A stretch of DNA of 33,257 bases. It comes from JAIEPT01 sp038217425 (GTDB taxonomy: Bacteria; Planctomycetota; Planctomycetia; Gemmatales; Gemmataceae). A program made the translations under genes and the position numbers. The notes under the pieces are model-generated. The model was not told the origin of the DNA and did not search any database. It saw nothing but the letters and a program-made list of their open reading frames with translations. Below are positions 1 to 7,456 of the stretch, piece after piece; position 1 is the stretch's first letter; every line of letters starts with the position of its first letter. Where the stretch lies: assembly GCA_038217425.1 (NCBI GenBank), contig JBBQPM010000062.1, positions 1 to 33,257 of the forward strand. The letters are read 5' to 3'.

Positions 1-108
1 TTTCAGGATGTTTTTCTTAAACCCAGCGAGCGTCGGCTTGGACGCTTCCTGAGCGGCGAGCGGCAGCGCGACGAATAGGGCGAGGAAGGATGCGAGACGC
101 AGAAGCAT
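1..108 (-). CDS. Secreted protein of unknown function, N-terminal 36 residues only
   Basis: Reading leftward from the ATG at 108, the frame encodes MLLRLASFLALFVALPLAAQ followed by EASKPTLAGFKKNILK and runs off the left edge. The first 20 residues look like a signal peptide (positive residue, hydrophobic core, small-residue cleavage site near AAQ), so the product is probably exported. An AAGGAA Shine-Dalgarno sequence lies just upstream on the minus strand. Too little of the mature protein is present to assign a family. It may be transcribed after the helicase gene on the same strand, with about 90 bp between them. Confidence 0.6.
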   Translation of the reverse strand, partial: MLLRLASFLALFVALPLAAQEASKPTLAGFKKNILK

Positions 109-197
109 GGCGGGGTTCCTTGAGATGAAGGGTGGCGGAGATCATGCCCCCAGCGTAGCGAGTTCCAACGGCGCGGTCACGGGAAAAACACAGAAAT

Positions 198-1565
198 CTA
201 CGGCTGATACGCCTGATGTTGCCGGCGGCGCAGACTCGTGAACTCCTCGCCGGTGCCGCGGGTGACGACTTCGTACAGAAGCGCCTGCTTGCCCGTCTGT
301 TTGCGCAAGAGTCGGCCGAGACGCTGGACGTGTTCGCGGACGCTGCCGGTGCCGGAGAGGACGACGCCGACGTTGGCGGCGGGGACATCGACGCCTTCGT
401 TGAGCACCTGGCTGGTGACGACGACGGGGAGTTCGCCGTTCGCGAACTTGGCGAGGATCGACTGACGTTCGCGGGCCTTCGTCTGATGCGTGATCGCCGG
501 CACGAGGAAGCGACGGGCGATCTGGTAGACGGTGACGTTGTCATAAGTAAAGATGATGACGCGGTCGTTCACATGGCGCTGCAGAAGCACTTCGAGCAGT
601 TGGAGTTTCGCGGGCGCCGCGGTGGCGAGGCGTTTCTGTTCGCGATACGCCTGGAACGCGGCCCGGCCCCCTTCCTCGCGGAACGTCGCTCCGAGAAAGC
701 GCTGCCAGCCGCTGGGCGATCCGAGCGAGATCTGATGTTTTTGCACGAAGCCGCGGTAAATCGCGCGCATCTCGTCGTAACGGAGGCGTTCCGCTTCGCC
801 CAGGTCGACCTCGATCCGCTCCACGCGATACTCGGCCAGGAATTCGCCCTTGAGTTCGCTGATCTCCCGGCGAAAGAGGATCGGGCCGATGAGTTCGGGA
901 TAGACGTCCTCCCGACCGTCGCCGCGCTCGGGCGTGGCGGTGAGGCCCAGGCGATACGGGGCGAGACTGCCGATCGCGGCTTGAGAATAGCCCTGGCCGG
1001 GGAGATGATGGCATTCGTCGAAGACGAGCAGGCCGAAGCGGTTGCCCCAGCGTTCGAGGTGGATGTAAGCGGAATCGTAAGTGGTGACGGTGAGGGGTTG
1101 AAGGTCGTAATGCCCGCCCCCCATCAGGCCGACCGGAGACCCGAAGGCGAGCGTGAGTTCGGCGTACCACTGGTTGAGCAGGTCGATGGTGGGGGTGACG
1201 ACGAGACTGGGACGAGCCGACTTGTGGATGGCGAGGACGGCGACGAACGTCTTGCCGGTGCCAGTGGGCAGGACGACGACGCCGCGGGCGCCGGCGTTCC
1301 ACCACGTCTCGACCGCTTCGCCCTGATGCGGAAACGGCACGCGCGTCGAACGCAACGTCCACGGCGACAGCTTGTAGCCGCGCGCCTGATCGACGTACGG
1401 GATTTTCTGGCGCAGCAGGGTCTCGACGATGGCGCGGTAGCTGCGGCCCTCGGCGCGGAAATTCTTGGTACGGTCGTCGAATCGGCAACCGGGGAGGGAG
1501 CCGAGAATCTCGGCGTCGCCTTCCAGGAGCAGGGTGCCGGCGTCGTAGCGGATCGAAATCGGCAT
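198..1565 (-). CDS. DEAD/DEAH-box helicase, XPB/Rad25-like superfamily 2
   Basis: The 455-residue protein has a superfamily 2 helicase core: Walker A PTGTGKT at about residues 100-106, motif II DECHH at about 183-187, motif III-like LTATPER at about 208-213, and motif VI QRLGRLLR in the C-terminal RecA domain. The roughly 80-residue N-terminal domain before the core, and the DECH box, resemble the bacterial XPB-like group. Those enzymes unwind or translocate DNA using ATP; their roles in bacteria are poorly defined. It is predicted to be cytosolic. The ATG at 1565 is chosen because the domain starts immediately after it; no other start is better placed. It stands alone, followed downstream by a secreted-protein gene and preceded by a very long palindrome. 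The helicase assignment is secure; the DNA-repair role is inference. Confidence 0.9.
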   Translation of the reverse strand: MPISIRYDAGTLLLEGDAEILGSLPGCRFDDRTKNFRAEGRSYRAIVETLLRQKIPYVDQARGYKLSPWTLRSTRVPFPHQGEAVETWWNAGARGVVVLPTGTGKTFVAVLAIHKSARPSLVVTPTIDLLNQWYAELTLAFGSPVGLMGGGHYDLQPLTVTTYDSAYIHLERWGNRFGLLVFDECHHLPGQGYSQAAIGSLAPYRLGLTATPERGDGREDVYPELIGPILFRREISELKGEFLAEYRVERIEVDLGEAERLRYDEMRAIYRGFVQKHQISLGSPSGWQRFLGATFREEGGRAAFQAYREQKRLATAAPAKLQLLEVLLQRHVNDRVIIFTYDNVTVYQIARRFLVPAITHQTKARERQSILAKFANGELPVVVTSQVLNEGVDVPAANVGVVLSGTGSVREHVQRLGRLLRKQTGKQALLYEVVTRGTGEEFTSLRRRQHQAYQP

Positions 1566-1580
1566 GCGCGTTTTCCGACG

Positions 1581-1648
1581 GGCGAGCCAGGTCGCGTCAG
1601 CGCCTGGAGTGGCGAGCGACTCCAGGCGCTGACGCGACCTGGCTCGCC
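1581..1648. repeat. 30-bp perfect palindrome with 8-nt loop (family A)
   Basis: Positions 1581-1610 are the exact reverse complement of 1619-1648, separated by GGCGAGCG. The element is GC-rich, has no clear T-run, and lies between the helicase start and the ECF promoter. It could be a REP-like or miniature palindromic element, or a strong transcript hairpin in the helicase 5' leader. Confidence 0.9.
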
Positions 1649-1768
1649 GAGCTTTTTGTACGAATGTTTAGGCGGAATGTCGAATCGTCCGTACATATAG
1701 TGGGCAAGAGGATTTGCGCTCCCGCGAAAGCCCAGGGACGGCTATCCGTGGGCATTTTTAAGATGCAT

Positions 1769-1793
1769 GGAACTTTTCGTTCTCCGCCACGTC
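1769..1793 (+). promoter_or_regulatory. Candidate ECF-type promoter for the downstream sigma factor
   Basis: GGAAC at 1769-1773 and CGTC at 1790-1793 are separated by 16 bp, the classic pattern of ECF sigma -35/-10 elements. The predicted start of transcription lies about 13 nt before the GTG start codon of the sigma gene, which suggests autoregulation. This is a motif match only. Confidence 0.5.
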
Positions 1794-1812
1794 CAATACC
1801 TGAAGAACGCCC

Positions 1813-2379
1813 GTGACCGACGACGCCAGGCTCATCGCTGAATGTTTGCAGGGAAATGCCGAGGCGTTCGGCACGCTGGTGTCACGTTACCAGGATCGTC
1901 TGTACAACACCGTGTTTCGGGTGGTGAGTCGGCCCGAAGATGCGGCCGACGTCGTGCAGGAAGCGTTCTTGCACGCCTACCAGTCACTGCACGCCTTCAA
2001 GGGAGACTCGGGGTTTTACACCTGGGTTTACCGGATCGCGGTGAATGCGGCGATCACGCTGAAGCGGAAACAGCGCGAGAGTCTTCGGCTCTACGCCGGA
2101 CCCGAGGGAACGGCGATCGATCCCGCGGATCCGTCGATCCACACGCAACCGGGGCATGCCCTCGAGATGGCCGAGGATGAACGGTGCGTGCATCAGGCGT
2201 TGCAGGAACTCTCGACCGAGCATCGCGTGGTGCTGGTGATGAAGGATATGGAAGGGCAGAAATACGAGGAGATGGCGGAGATTTTGCAGGTGCCGATCGG
2301 CACGATCCGAAGCCGACTGCATCGGGCTCGGTTGGAATTGAAAACGATCCTCGAGAAGCAAGAAAAGTTGGGCGAGTAA
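1813..2379 (+). CDS. RNA polymerase ECF sigma factor
   Basis: This 188-residue protein has both domains of a group 4 sigma factor. Region 2 covers about residues 10-85 and includes DRLYNTVFRVVSRPEDAADV and the -10 recognition stretch FYTWVYRIAVNAA. Region 4 covers about 125-180, with the helix-turn-helix YEEMAEILQVPIGTIRSRLH. It directs core polymerase to a small set of promoters. The start is GTG at 1813, which fits the domain boundary; the ribosome-binding site is weak. A gene for a membrane-spanning partner begins 1 bp after its stop codon, the usual sigma/anti-sigma arrangement. A GGAAC-N16-CGTC element immediately upstream suggests that it controls its own transcription. Confidence 0.95.
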   Translation: MTDDARLIAECLQGNAEAFGTLVSRYQDRLYNTVFRVVSRPEDAADVVQEAFLHAYQSLHAFKGDSGFYTWVYRIAVNAAITLKRKQRESLRLYAGPEGTAIDPADPSIHTQPGHALEMAEDERCVHQALQELSTEHRVVLVMKDMEGQKYEEMAEILQVPIGTIRSRLHRARLELKTILEKQEKLGE

Positions 2380-2380
2380 C

Positions 2381-3349
2381 ATGTTAGCGGCGCGAACTCA
2401 AGAATTGTTGACGGCCTTCGTGGACGGCGCTTTGACGCGTCGGGAACGCAAGGCGGCGCTGCGTTTGCTCAACGAATCGTCGGAAGCGCGGACGTTTCTG
2501 CGCGAGCTGCACGAGAACGCGCATCGCCTGAAACAGTTGCCGGCCAAGAAGCTCTCGCCCGATTTCGCGCAGAGCGTGCTGGCGACGATCCGCGAGCGCG
2601 GCCTGCAGCCGACGCCGACGCAGGTGAAGCCGACAGCGCGCCGCACGCCGCGCTGGGCGGGAATTGCGGTCGCCGCGTGCGTGCTCCTGGCGGTTGGCGG
2701 CGGATTTTTCGCGTATCGTTCGCAGGACTCGATCGGCCCCATCGCCCAGGGGCCGATCGAAGTCGACACGCCGAAGCCGATGCTCAACACCGGCGCCAAG
2801 CTGGCGCTCGCCGAGGTCGCGCAGAAAGTGCCGCAACTCGCGCTGGAAGTGCAGGCACAACCCGCCGTTCATTTAAGCATGGTCGCCAAGAACGACGGGC
2901 AGACCTTCGACCGTCTGAGCGAAGCATTTCAGGACCAGGGCATTCAGCTCGTCATCGATCCGGAAGCCCGCGTCCGCATCAGCAAGGGCCAACCGGTCTT
3001 CGTCTACGTCGAGAATCTGAAGCCCGAAGAGCTGCAGAAAGTGCTGCAATCGCTCGACAAATCCGGCCGGCAAGCGACTTTCGGCGCCATGCAAATCGAG
3101 AGCTTCTCGAGCCAGGACGCGGAGCAGCTGGGCAAAACGTTGGGCGTGTCGCGTGAGCAGCTCGAATCGCCCCAACTCCCCGCGCGTCGTCCCACGAAGC
3201 CCGAGACGCGCCCGCTGACGGCAGAACGCCTGGCAGTCGCGGTCAGCAATCAAGCCGTCCAGTCGCCGCAATCGAAGCGGTTCGTCCAGGGACGCTCGGC
3301 CGTCGAGCCGGGCTCGCTGCGCGTGCTGTTCGTTATCAATCCCGAATAG
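2381..3349 (+). CDS. Membrane-anchored putative anti-sigma factor
   Basis: The 322-residue protein has a cytoplasmic N-terminal helical domain (about 1-75, TAFVDGALTRRERKAALRLL, resembling anti-sigma domains but without an obvious HxxxCxxC zinc site). One transmembrane helix follows at about residues 91-110 (WAGIAVAACVLLAVGGGFFA), then a long extracytoplasmic region with no recognised domain. It starts 1 bp after the ECF sigma stop codon, so the two are co-transcribed and probably translationally coupled. The inferred job is to hold the sigma factor inactive at the membrane until the outer domain senses a signal. The sensor region is rich in charged residues and contains QLVIDPEARVRISKGQPVFVYV-like beta strands. 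The function is assigned mainly from position and topology. Confidence 0.7.
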   Translation: MLAARTQELLTAFVDGALTRRERKAALRLLNESSEARTFLRELHENAHRLKQLPAKKLSPDFAQSVLATIRERGLQPTPTQVKPTARRTPRWAGIAVAACVLLAVGGGFFAYRSQDSIGPIAQGPIEVDTPKPMLNTGAKLALAEVAQKVPQLALEVQAQPAVHLSMVAKNDGQTFDRLSEAFQDQGIQLVIDPEARVRISKGQPVFVYVENLKPEELQKVLQSLDKSGRQATFGAMQIESFSSQDAEQLGKTLGVSREQLESPQLPARRPTKPETRPLTAERLAVAVSNQAVQSPQSKRFVQGRSAVEPGSLRVLFVINPE

Positions 3350-3359
3350 CACACGGCTC

Positions 3360-3386
3360 GTCGCTCACGCTTCCGGCTCGGAAATT
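3360..3386. repeat. Solitary half-copy of the GTCGCTCACGC repeat (family B)
   Basis: This 27-bp stretch differs at one position from 6299-6325, one arm of the family B palindrome, and resembles 7423-7446. It lies between the convergent anti-sigma and epimerase genes. Its recurrence only in intergenic spaces suggests a dispersed repeat. Confidence 0.8.
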
Positions 3387-4427
3387 CTAATACTTCCCAT
3401 CGCGAACTTCGAAGTGCGTCGGCTTGCCGTGCGTGGCGCCGCCGCGGCGAATCCAGTCGGCGATCCACGCCATCATCACCGCAATCCCCACCCGCGGCGA
3501 GCCGAACAGTCGTTGCGCCTTTTGCCCGTTGCTCAAGAGTGCCTCCAGCCCCTCACTCCCCTCGATCCGCACCGGCTTTTGCAGCAGCTCGCCGAACTGC
3601 AGCGCCACGCGCCGGACGCTCAAAGTTTCCGGTCCCGCGATGTTGAGAATGCACGGCGGCTGACTCGCGTAAGCCAGGGCGCAAATCGCCTGGGCATTCG
3701 CGTCGCCTTGCCAGATCGTGTTGAGATATCCCATGCACACGTCGATCGGCTCCTCGCGCCAGACGCGCTGCGCGACGTCGACCAGCACGCCGTACCGCAT
3801 CTCCAGGGCGTAGTTCAGACGCAGAATCGCCAGCGGAATGCCGAACCGGCCGCACTGATACTCGGCCAGCCGCTCCCGTCCGATGCAGCTGGCTGCATAC
3901 TCCCCGTTGGCCGCCAGGCCGTCCGTCTCCACGGAGCCCCCCAGCGCCACCGGCCTCATGCTGTAAACGTTCCCTGTCGAAAAGAGCACAATTCGGCTCT
4001 TCGCAAATCGTGCACAGACCATCCCCGGCGCCAGGCAATTCAGCCCCCACGTCAGCGCCTCCTGACCCGTCGAACCGAACTTCATGCCGAACATCGAGAT
4101 GACGTTCGGACAGTCCGGGAGCTTCGCCAACTGCCCTGCATCGAGCACGTCGCAGGCGATCGTCTCGAGCCCCGCGGAATCGAGCTGTCCGCGTAAAACG
4201 TCCGAGGAGCCAAACCGCGAGACGGCGATGATGCGCCGCTTTGAGCCCGCGGCCTGGGAGGCGCGCAGGGCCATGCGTGCGAGCGTCGGCCCCATCTTGC
4301 CGCCGACGCCGAGGATCAGCAAATCGCCCGGGATCTGGCGCAGCGTGTCGATCGCCTGGGGCGACGGTTCGGAAAGGAGTTCTTCGAGATGGCGGACGTC
4401 GCGTACGGAGTCGGGGAGCGGCAGCAT
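3387..4427 (-). CDS. NAD(P)-dependent epimerase/dehydratase-like protein
   Basis: The 346-residue protein has a Rossmann nucleotide-binding motif GVGGKMG near residue 41 after a beta strand (GDLLILGVGG). It shows the extended short-chain dehydrogenase layout, including an SFSTGNVY-like strand (IVLFSTGNVYSM) and a downstream Y. The usual YxxxK catalytic pair is not intact: the sequence reads YAASCIGRERLAEY, with Ile-Gly where the lysine would be expected. It may be an atypical family member with another role. The ATG at 4427 is preceded only by a weak GATGAG Shine-Dalgarno sequence. It is transcribed downstream of the ABC permease gene on the same strand, about 57 bp away, and may share its transcript. 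The substrate cannot be predicted. Confidence 0.75.
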   Translation of the reverse strand: MLPLPDSVRDVRHLEELLSEPSPQAIDTLRQIPGDLLILGVGGKMGPTLARMALRASQAAGSKRRIIAVSRFGSSDVLRGQLDSAGLETIACDVLDAGQLAKLPDCPNVISMFGMKFGSTGQEALTWGLNCLAPGMVCARFAKSRIVLFSTGNVYSMRPVALGGSVETDGLAANGEYAASCIGRERLAEYQCGRFGIPLAILRLNYALEMRYGVLVDVAQRVWREEPIDVCMGYLNTIWQGDANAQAICALAYASQPPCILNIAGPETLSVRRVALQFGELLQKPVRIEGSEGLEALLSNGQKAQRLFGSPRVGIAVMMAWIADWIRRGGATHGKPTHFEVRDGKY

Positions 4428-4484
4428 GTAAATCTCATCGACGAGGGGGGAACGCTGGGGGCGGTTATTGTAGCGAAAGCGTGC

Positions 4485-6227
4485 TCAATCGCCGCCGCCG
4501 GAAGCTTTGCCGATGGCGACTTCGAATTCCGCGAGGAGCGGCATGAGCATCGCCAGGGTGGCGAAGCCGAAGGCGCCGGCGGTGACGATGAACGGCAGCA
4601 GCGGGTCGGCCGACTCGAGCCGGCCCGGTTTGCCGATGAGGAGATTCGAAATGGCGTAAAAGACCGCGAGGGGGCAGAGCCAGCTGGCCAGCGTGAGCGC
4701 CGCGGAGGGCCGATCGCCGCACAGGACGAACCAGAGTCCCCCCACCGCCGCCATCAGGAACCCGGAAAAACTGAGCCATTGATACGCGAAACGTCCTGTC
4801 GCCACGATCAGGTAGATGCACAGGATGGTGCCGACCGATAGGAAGAACACGGTCCCGAGGGCTTGCAGCACCGCGCCTCGGCTATTGGCGCTGCGCAGGG
4901 CGACGTGAATGCCGAGCACGAGCGTGAACGCGATGAGGACGAGAAAGCAGACGACGAGGCTGAGGGCGGATTCCGTGAGGCGCGCGGGTTCGGGGGGCGT
5001 GGCGAGTTGGCCGCGGAGGGCGTAAACGAGGATGAGCACGAGCGGGGGCACGATGTATTCCTTGACATTCCAGAGGATGCCGAGGGTTTTGCCGAGCAGG
5101 AAATCGCGGGGGGAGAGTTTGGTGACCATGAGGAGATCAAGGGCGCCGAGATCGCGTTCGGAGGTGATGGAGGTGACGGCCTGAGCGGAGATGAGCAGGA
5201 GACTGAGGATGACCAGGGGCGCCAGGCCGTACGCCGCCGCCCAGGGGCCTGGATCTAGAACGCCCAGGGCGAAGTAGGCGATGAGCCCGAGCACGACGGC
5301 GTAGGCGCCTTTCACGAGCAGCGCGCGTCGGCCGTAGGCGCGGGTGCGGATTTCGCGCCACAGGATCGGATTGGGCCACACGCGCCGCACCGCACCAGGA
5401 GCCGCGTGCCGACGTTCGTGCGCAATCTCGGCCGACGACTCGCGCTGCATGATCGGCTCGCCGCTCGGATTCCAGACGCGCAGCTTGACGATCGCGAAGA
5501 GATGCATTCCACCTGCGATCCCCAGCATCGCCAGCGAATACTTCCAGGCAACCGACTCCGCCCCGGCGTCACGCAGCGGTTCGACGACATACGTCAGCGC
5601 CGTCCAGGGATCCAGGTAGCGCAGTAGTTCGGCGCCGAACGCGAAGAGCCCCAGGCCGCGCACCAGGCAAAGATAGAGGACCAGGAACAGTACGGTGAGC
5701 GCCAGCGATTGGAACGTCTTCTCGCGCCACAGGGCGACCAGTCCGCCCAGGGCGCCGGCCGCGAGAGCCGTCGATCCCAGGACGGCCAGGGCTTGCACCG
5801 CCTGGAAAAGTTCGAAGCCCCCCATGAGCTGCAGCAAAAACAACACCGGCGCCGACCCCAGCAGCATCAGGCCGATCGGCAGCAAACTCCCGAGCCCTTT
5901 GCCGAGCACGATCTCGGCGTTCGTCAAATCGCTGAGGAGCACCAGAAGAAACGTTCGGCGATCTTTCTCGAGGGCAAAGGCACTGGCCGCGGAAAGGGCG
6001 GCGAAGAAGAGCAACAACACCAGTTGCGCGTAGACGAGCACCTGAAACGCGAGCTGACCAAATCGCGCCTGATCGCCCAGCGTCGCCGAGCGTTCCCAGC
6101 CGATCATGGTCTGCCAAACGGTGAGCAGGAGCACCCAGAGGAGCCCCAGATGTAAGGCGCGAAGCCAAACATTGGAGACCCGGCGCGGCAAGACGCGCCA
6201 TTCGCGAGCAAAGATCGGGCCGAGCAT
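4485..6227 (-). CDS. ABC-2-type transporter permease, tandem fused
   Basis: From the ATG at 6227 (MLGPIFAREW), the 580-residue protein is strongly hydrophobic with about twelve predicted membrane spans. It is made of two similar halves: FALEKDRRTFLLVLLSDLT followed by EIVLGKGLG in the first half matches SERDLGALDLLMVTKLS followed by DFLLGKTLG in the second. This is the signature of ABC-2 permeases (an ER-x-x-x-T/L-x-x-LL-x-S/T motif and a GK-x-LG motif), here fused head to tail. It would form a transmembrane channel for export and needs an ATPase subunit, but no ATPase gene adjoins it. The reading frame remains open upstream of 6227 through a palindromic repeat, which argues against an earlier start. 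The ribosome-binding site is weak. Confidence 0.8.
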   Translation of the reverse strand: MLGPIFAREWRVLPRRVSNVWLRALHLGLLWVLLLTVWQTMIGWERSATLGDQARFGQLAFQVLVYAQLVLLLFFAALSAASAFALEKDRRTFLLVLLSDLTNAEIVLGKGLGSLLPIGLMLLGSAPVLFLLQLMGGFELFQAVQALAVLGSTALAAGALGGLVALWREKTFQSLALTVLFLVLYLCLVRGLGLFAFGAELLRYLDPWTALTYVVEPLRDAGAESVAWKYSLAMLGIAGGMHLFAIVKLRVWNPSGEPIMQRESSAEIAHERRHAAPGAVRRVWPNPILWREIRTRAYGRRALLVKGAYAVVLGLIAYFALGVLDPGPWAAAYGLAPLVILSLLLISAQAVTSITSERDLGALDLLMVTKLSPRDFLLGKTLGILWNVKEYIVPPLVLILVYALRGQLATPPEPARLTESALSLVVCFLVLIAFTLVLGIHVALRSANSRGAVLQALGTVFFLSVGTILCIYLIVATGRFAYQWLSFSGFLMAAVGGLWFVLCGDRPSAALTLASWLCPLAVFYAISNLLIGKPGRLESADPLLPFIVTAGAFGFATLAMLMPLLAEFEVAIGKASGGGD

Positions 6228-6250
6228 GCTTGACCATTTCCCCGATACTA

Positions 6251-6320
6251 CCGAGCCGGACGCGTGAGCGACGACCGGACATTCCCTGGCGTAGAATCGT
6301 CGCTCACGCGTCCGGCTCGG
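6251..6320. repeat. 24-bp perfect palindrome with 22-nt loop (family B)
   Basis: Positions 6251-6274 are the exact reverse complement of 6297-6320. Single arms of the same sequence occur at 3360-3386 and 7423-7446. The element lies in the divergent space between the permease and the second ECF sigma gene. Confidence 0.9.
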
Positions 6321-6464
6321 AAATTGCGCGAACACACAGATTCTACCCACACTTCCCGAAACTCCGCGGCCTTGATAAAATTGCTTCATCCGCGGCGACG
6401 ACGCCCTCGTCTTGTTGTTAGGTTTCCAAGTCCCGTTCGTCCAATCTGCGAAGCAAGAAAGGAA

Positions 6465-6487
6465 GCCTGCCACGGAATCAGGCAGGC
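6465..6487 (+). promoter_or_regulatory. Hairpin between Shine-Dalgarno and start of the sigma gene
   Basis: GCCTGCC (6465-6471) and GGCAGGC (6481-6487) form a perfect 7-bp stem with a 9-nt loop. The stem sits exactly between the purine-rich AAAGGAAG and the ATG at 6496. Folding would bring the ribosome-binding site close to the start codon; unfolding would separate them. A regulatory role is inference. Confidence 0.4.
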
Positions 6488-6495
6488 ATGGCGTC

Positions 6496-7035
6496 ATGAA
6501 TTCCAGACCGAACGAATCCTCCGGGTCGGAATTTGACGCGGTTTACGAGCGCCATCAGCGTGAAGTCTGGGCGCTTGTATACGCCCGTTGGCTTAACGCC
6601 GACCTGGCCCACGATTTGACGCAAGAAGCGTTCCTGCGGCTCTGGAAACAGCTTCAAGCCGGGAGCCAGATCCTCAATTATCGCGCCTGGCTTTTGCGGG
6701 TGGCGCGGAACTTGGCGGAGGATCACGCCAAGAGTTCGTTTCGCCGCAACGGCACGCAGCCGCCGCAAACGATGAACGGACTCAAGGGACGCGACGCCTT
6801 GCCGCTCGAGGCGATGGAGAAGGACGAAACCTTTGGCCAGATGCGCGAGGAGCTGAATCGCCTCTCGCCTCCGGACCGCGAAATCTTGACGCTGCGGTAC
6901 GCACTGGATTACAGTGCTCAGGAGATCGCCGATTTCTTGGAGATCAACTCGACCGCGGTGCACATGCGGCTGAGCCGGGCTCGGCAGCGTCTCGCGGAAC
7001 GACTTACGGAATTGGGAATACGAGAAACGCCATGA
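6496..7035 (+). CDS. RNA polymerase ECF sigma factor
   Basis: The 179-residue protein has sigma region 2 (FDAVYERHQREVWALVYARW, then ADLAHDLTQEAFLRLWKQL and NYRAWLLRVARNLAEDH). It also has region 4 with LSPPDREILTLRYALDYSAQ and the helix-turn-helix EIADFLEINSTAVHMRLSRA. It recruits RNA polymerase to specific promoters. The ATG at 6496 fits the domain start, but the nearest good Shine-Dalgarno sequence (AAAGGAAG, 6458-6464) lies about 30 nt upstream, with a 7-bp hairpin between it and the start codon. A small membrane protein gene overlaps its end by 4 bp (ATGA), as for a sigma/anti-sigma pair. Confidence 0.93.
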   Translation: MNSRPNESSGSEFDAVYERHQREVWALVYARWLNADLAHDLTQEAFLRLWKQLQAGSQILNYRAWLLRVARNLAEDHAKSSFRRNGTQPPQTMNGLKGRDALPLEAMEKDETFGQMREELNRLSPPDREILTLRYALDYSAQEIADFLEINSTAVHMRLSRARQRLAERLTELGIRETP

Positions 7036-7376
7036 ACGAGAATGCAAGTAGCGAGGCGAAAGTGGAACGGGCGCTGCGGCGATTTTTTCGCCAGGAGATG
7101 CCGACCCAATTTCCTCCGTTCGTGCCGCCGACCACGACGCCGCGCAGCCACGCGGTGAGCAGTCCGTTGACGTGGACGCGCTGCCTGATCGCGTTATCGC
7201 TCGCCGGGTTTTTCGCGACGTACCTGACGCTCGCCGACTCGTTCCATCGGCCCCAACCGTCGGCGCCGGGCGTGCCGCTAGAAAGCGGACCGATGATCGG
7301 CAGCGGCGGACGTACGCCCGAGACCATTCGGCCCAAAGTCGAGATCATCCCGATGAACCCCATCGGCAAAAAGTGA
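7032..7376 (+). CDS. Small single-span membrane protein, putative anti-sigma partner
   Basis: This 114-residue protein overlaps the sigma factor stop codon by 4 bp (ATGA), which implies translational coupling. The N-terminal 45 residues are charged (SEAKVERALRRFFRQEMPTQ) and cytoplasmic in the likely topology. One membrane helix follows at about 49-67 (CLIALSLAGFFATYLTLAD), then a short proline/glycine-rich outer tail ending KVEIIPMNPIGKK. No domain is recognised. Position and topology suggest it modulates the ECF factor at the membrane. It is smaller than typical anti-sigma factors and has no zinc motif. Confidence 0.65.
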   Translation: MNENASSEAKVERALRRFFRQEMPTQFPPFVPPTTTPRSHAVSSPLTWTRCLIALSLAGFFATYLTLADSFHRPQPSAPGVPLESGPMIGSGGRTPETIRPKVEIIPMNPIGKK

Positions 7377-7422
7377 TCCCCGATCGAACCAACCGCGACC
7401 CATCTACTCGCTTGCACGGACC

Positions 7423-7446
7423 GTCGCTCACGCGTCCGGCTCGCAA
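7423..7446. repeat. Solitary half-copy of family B repeat
   Basis: This stretch repeats GTCGCTCACGCGTCCGGCTCG from the palindrome at 6297-6320. It lies between convergent genes (small membrane protein and pseudouridine synthase), as does the copy at 3360. Confidence 0.8.
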
Positions 7447-7456
7447 TTAAATCTTC

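Noticed and set aside
216..1700. 494-aa plus-strand frame opposite the helicase
   Set aside because: It is the antisense shadow of the helicase gene, which has complete, ordered helicase motifs in the other strand.
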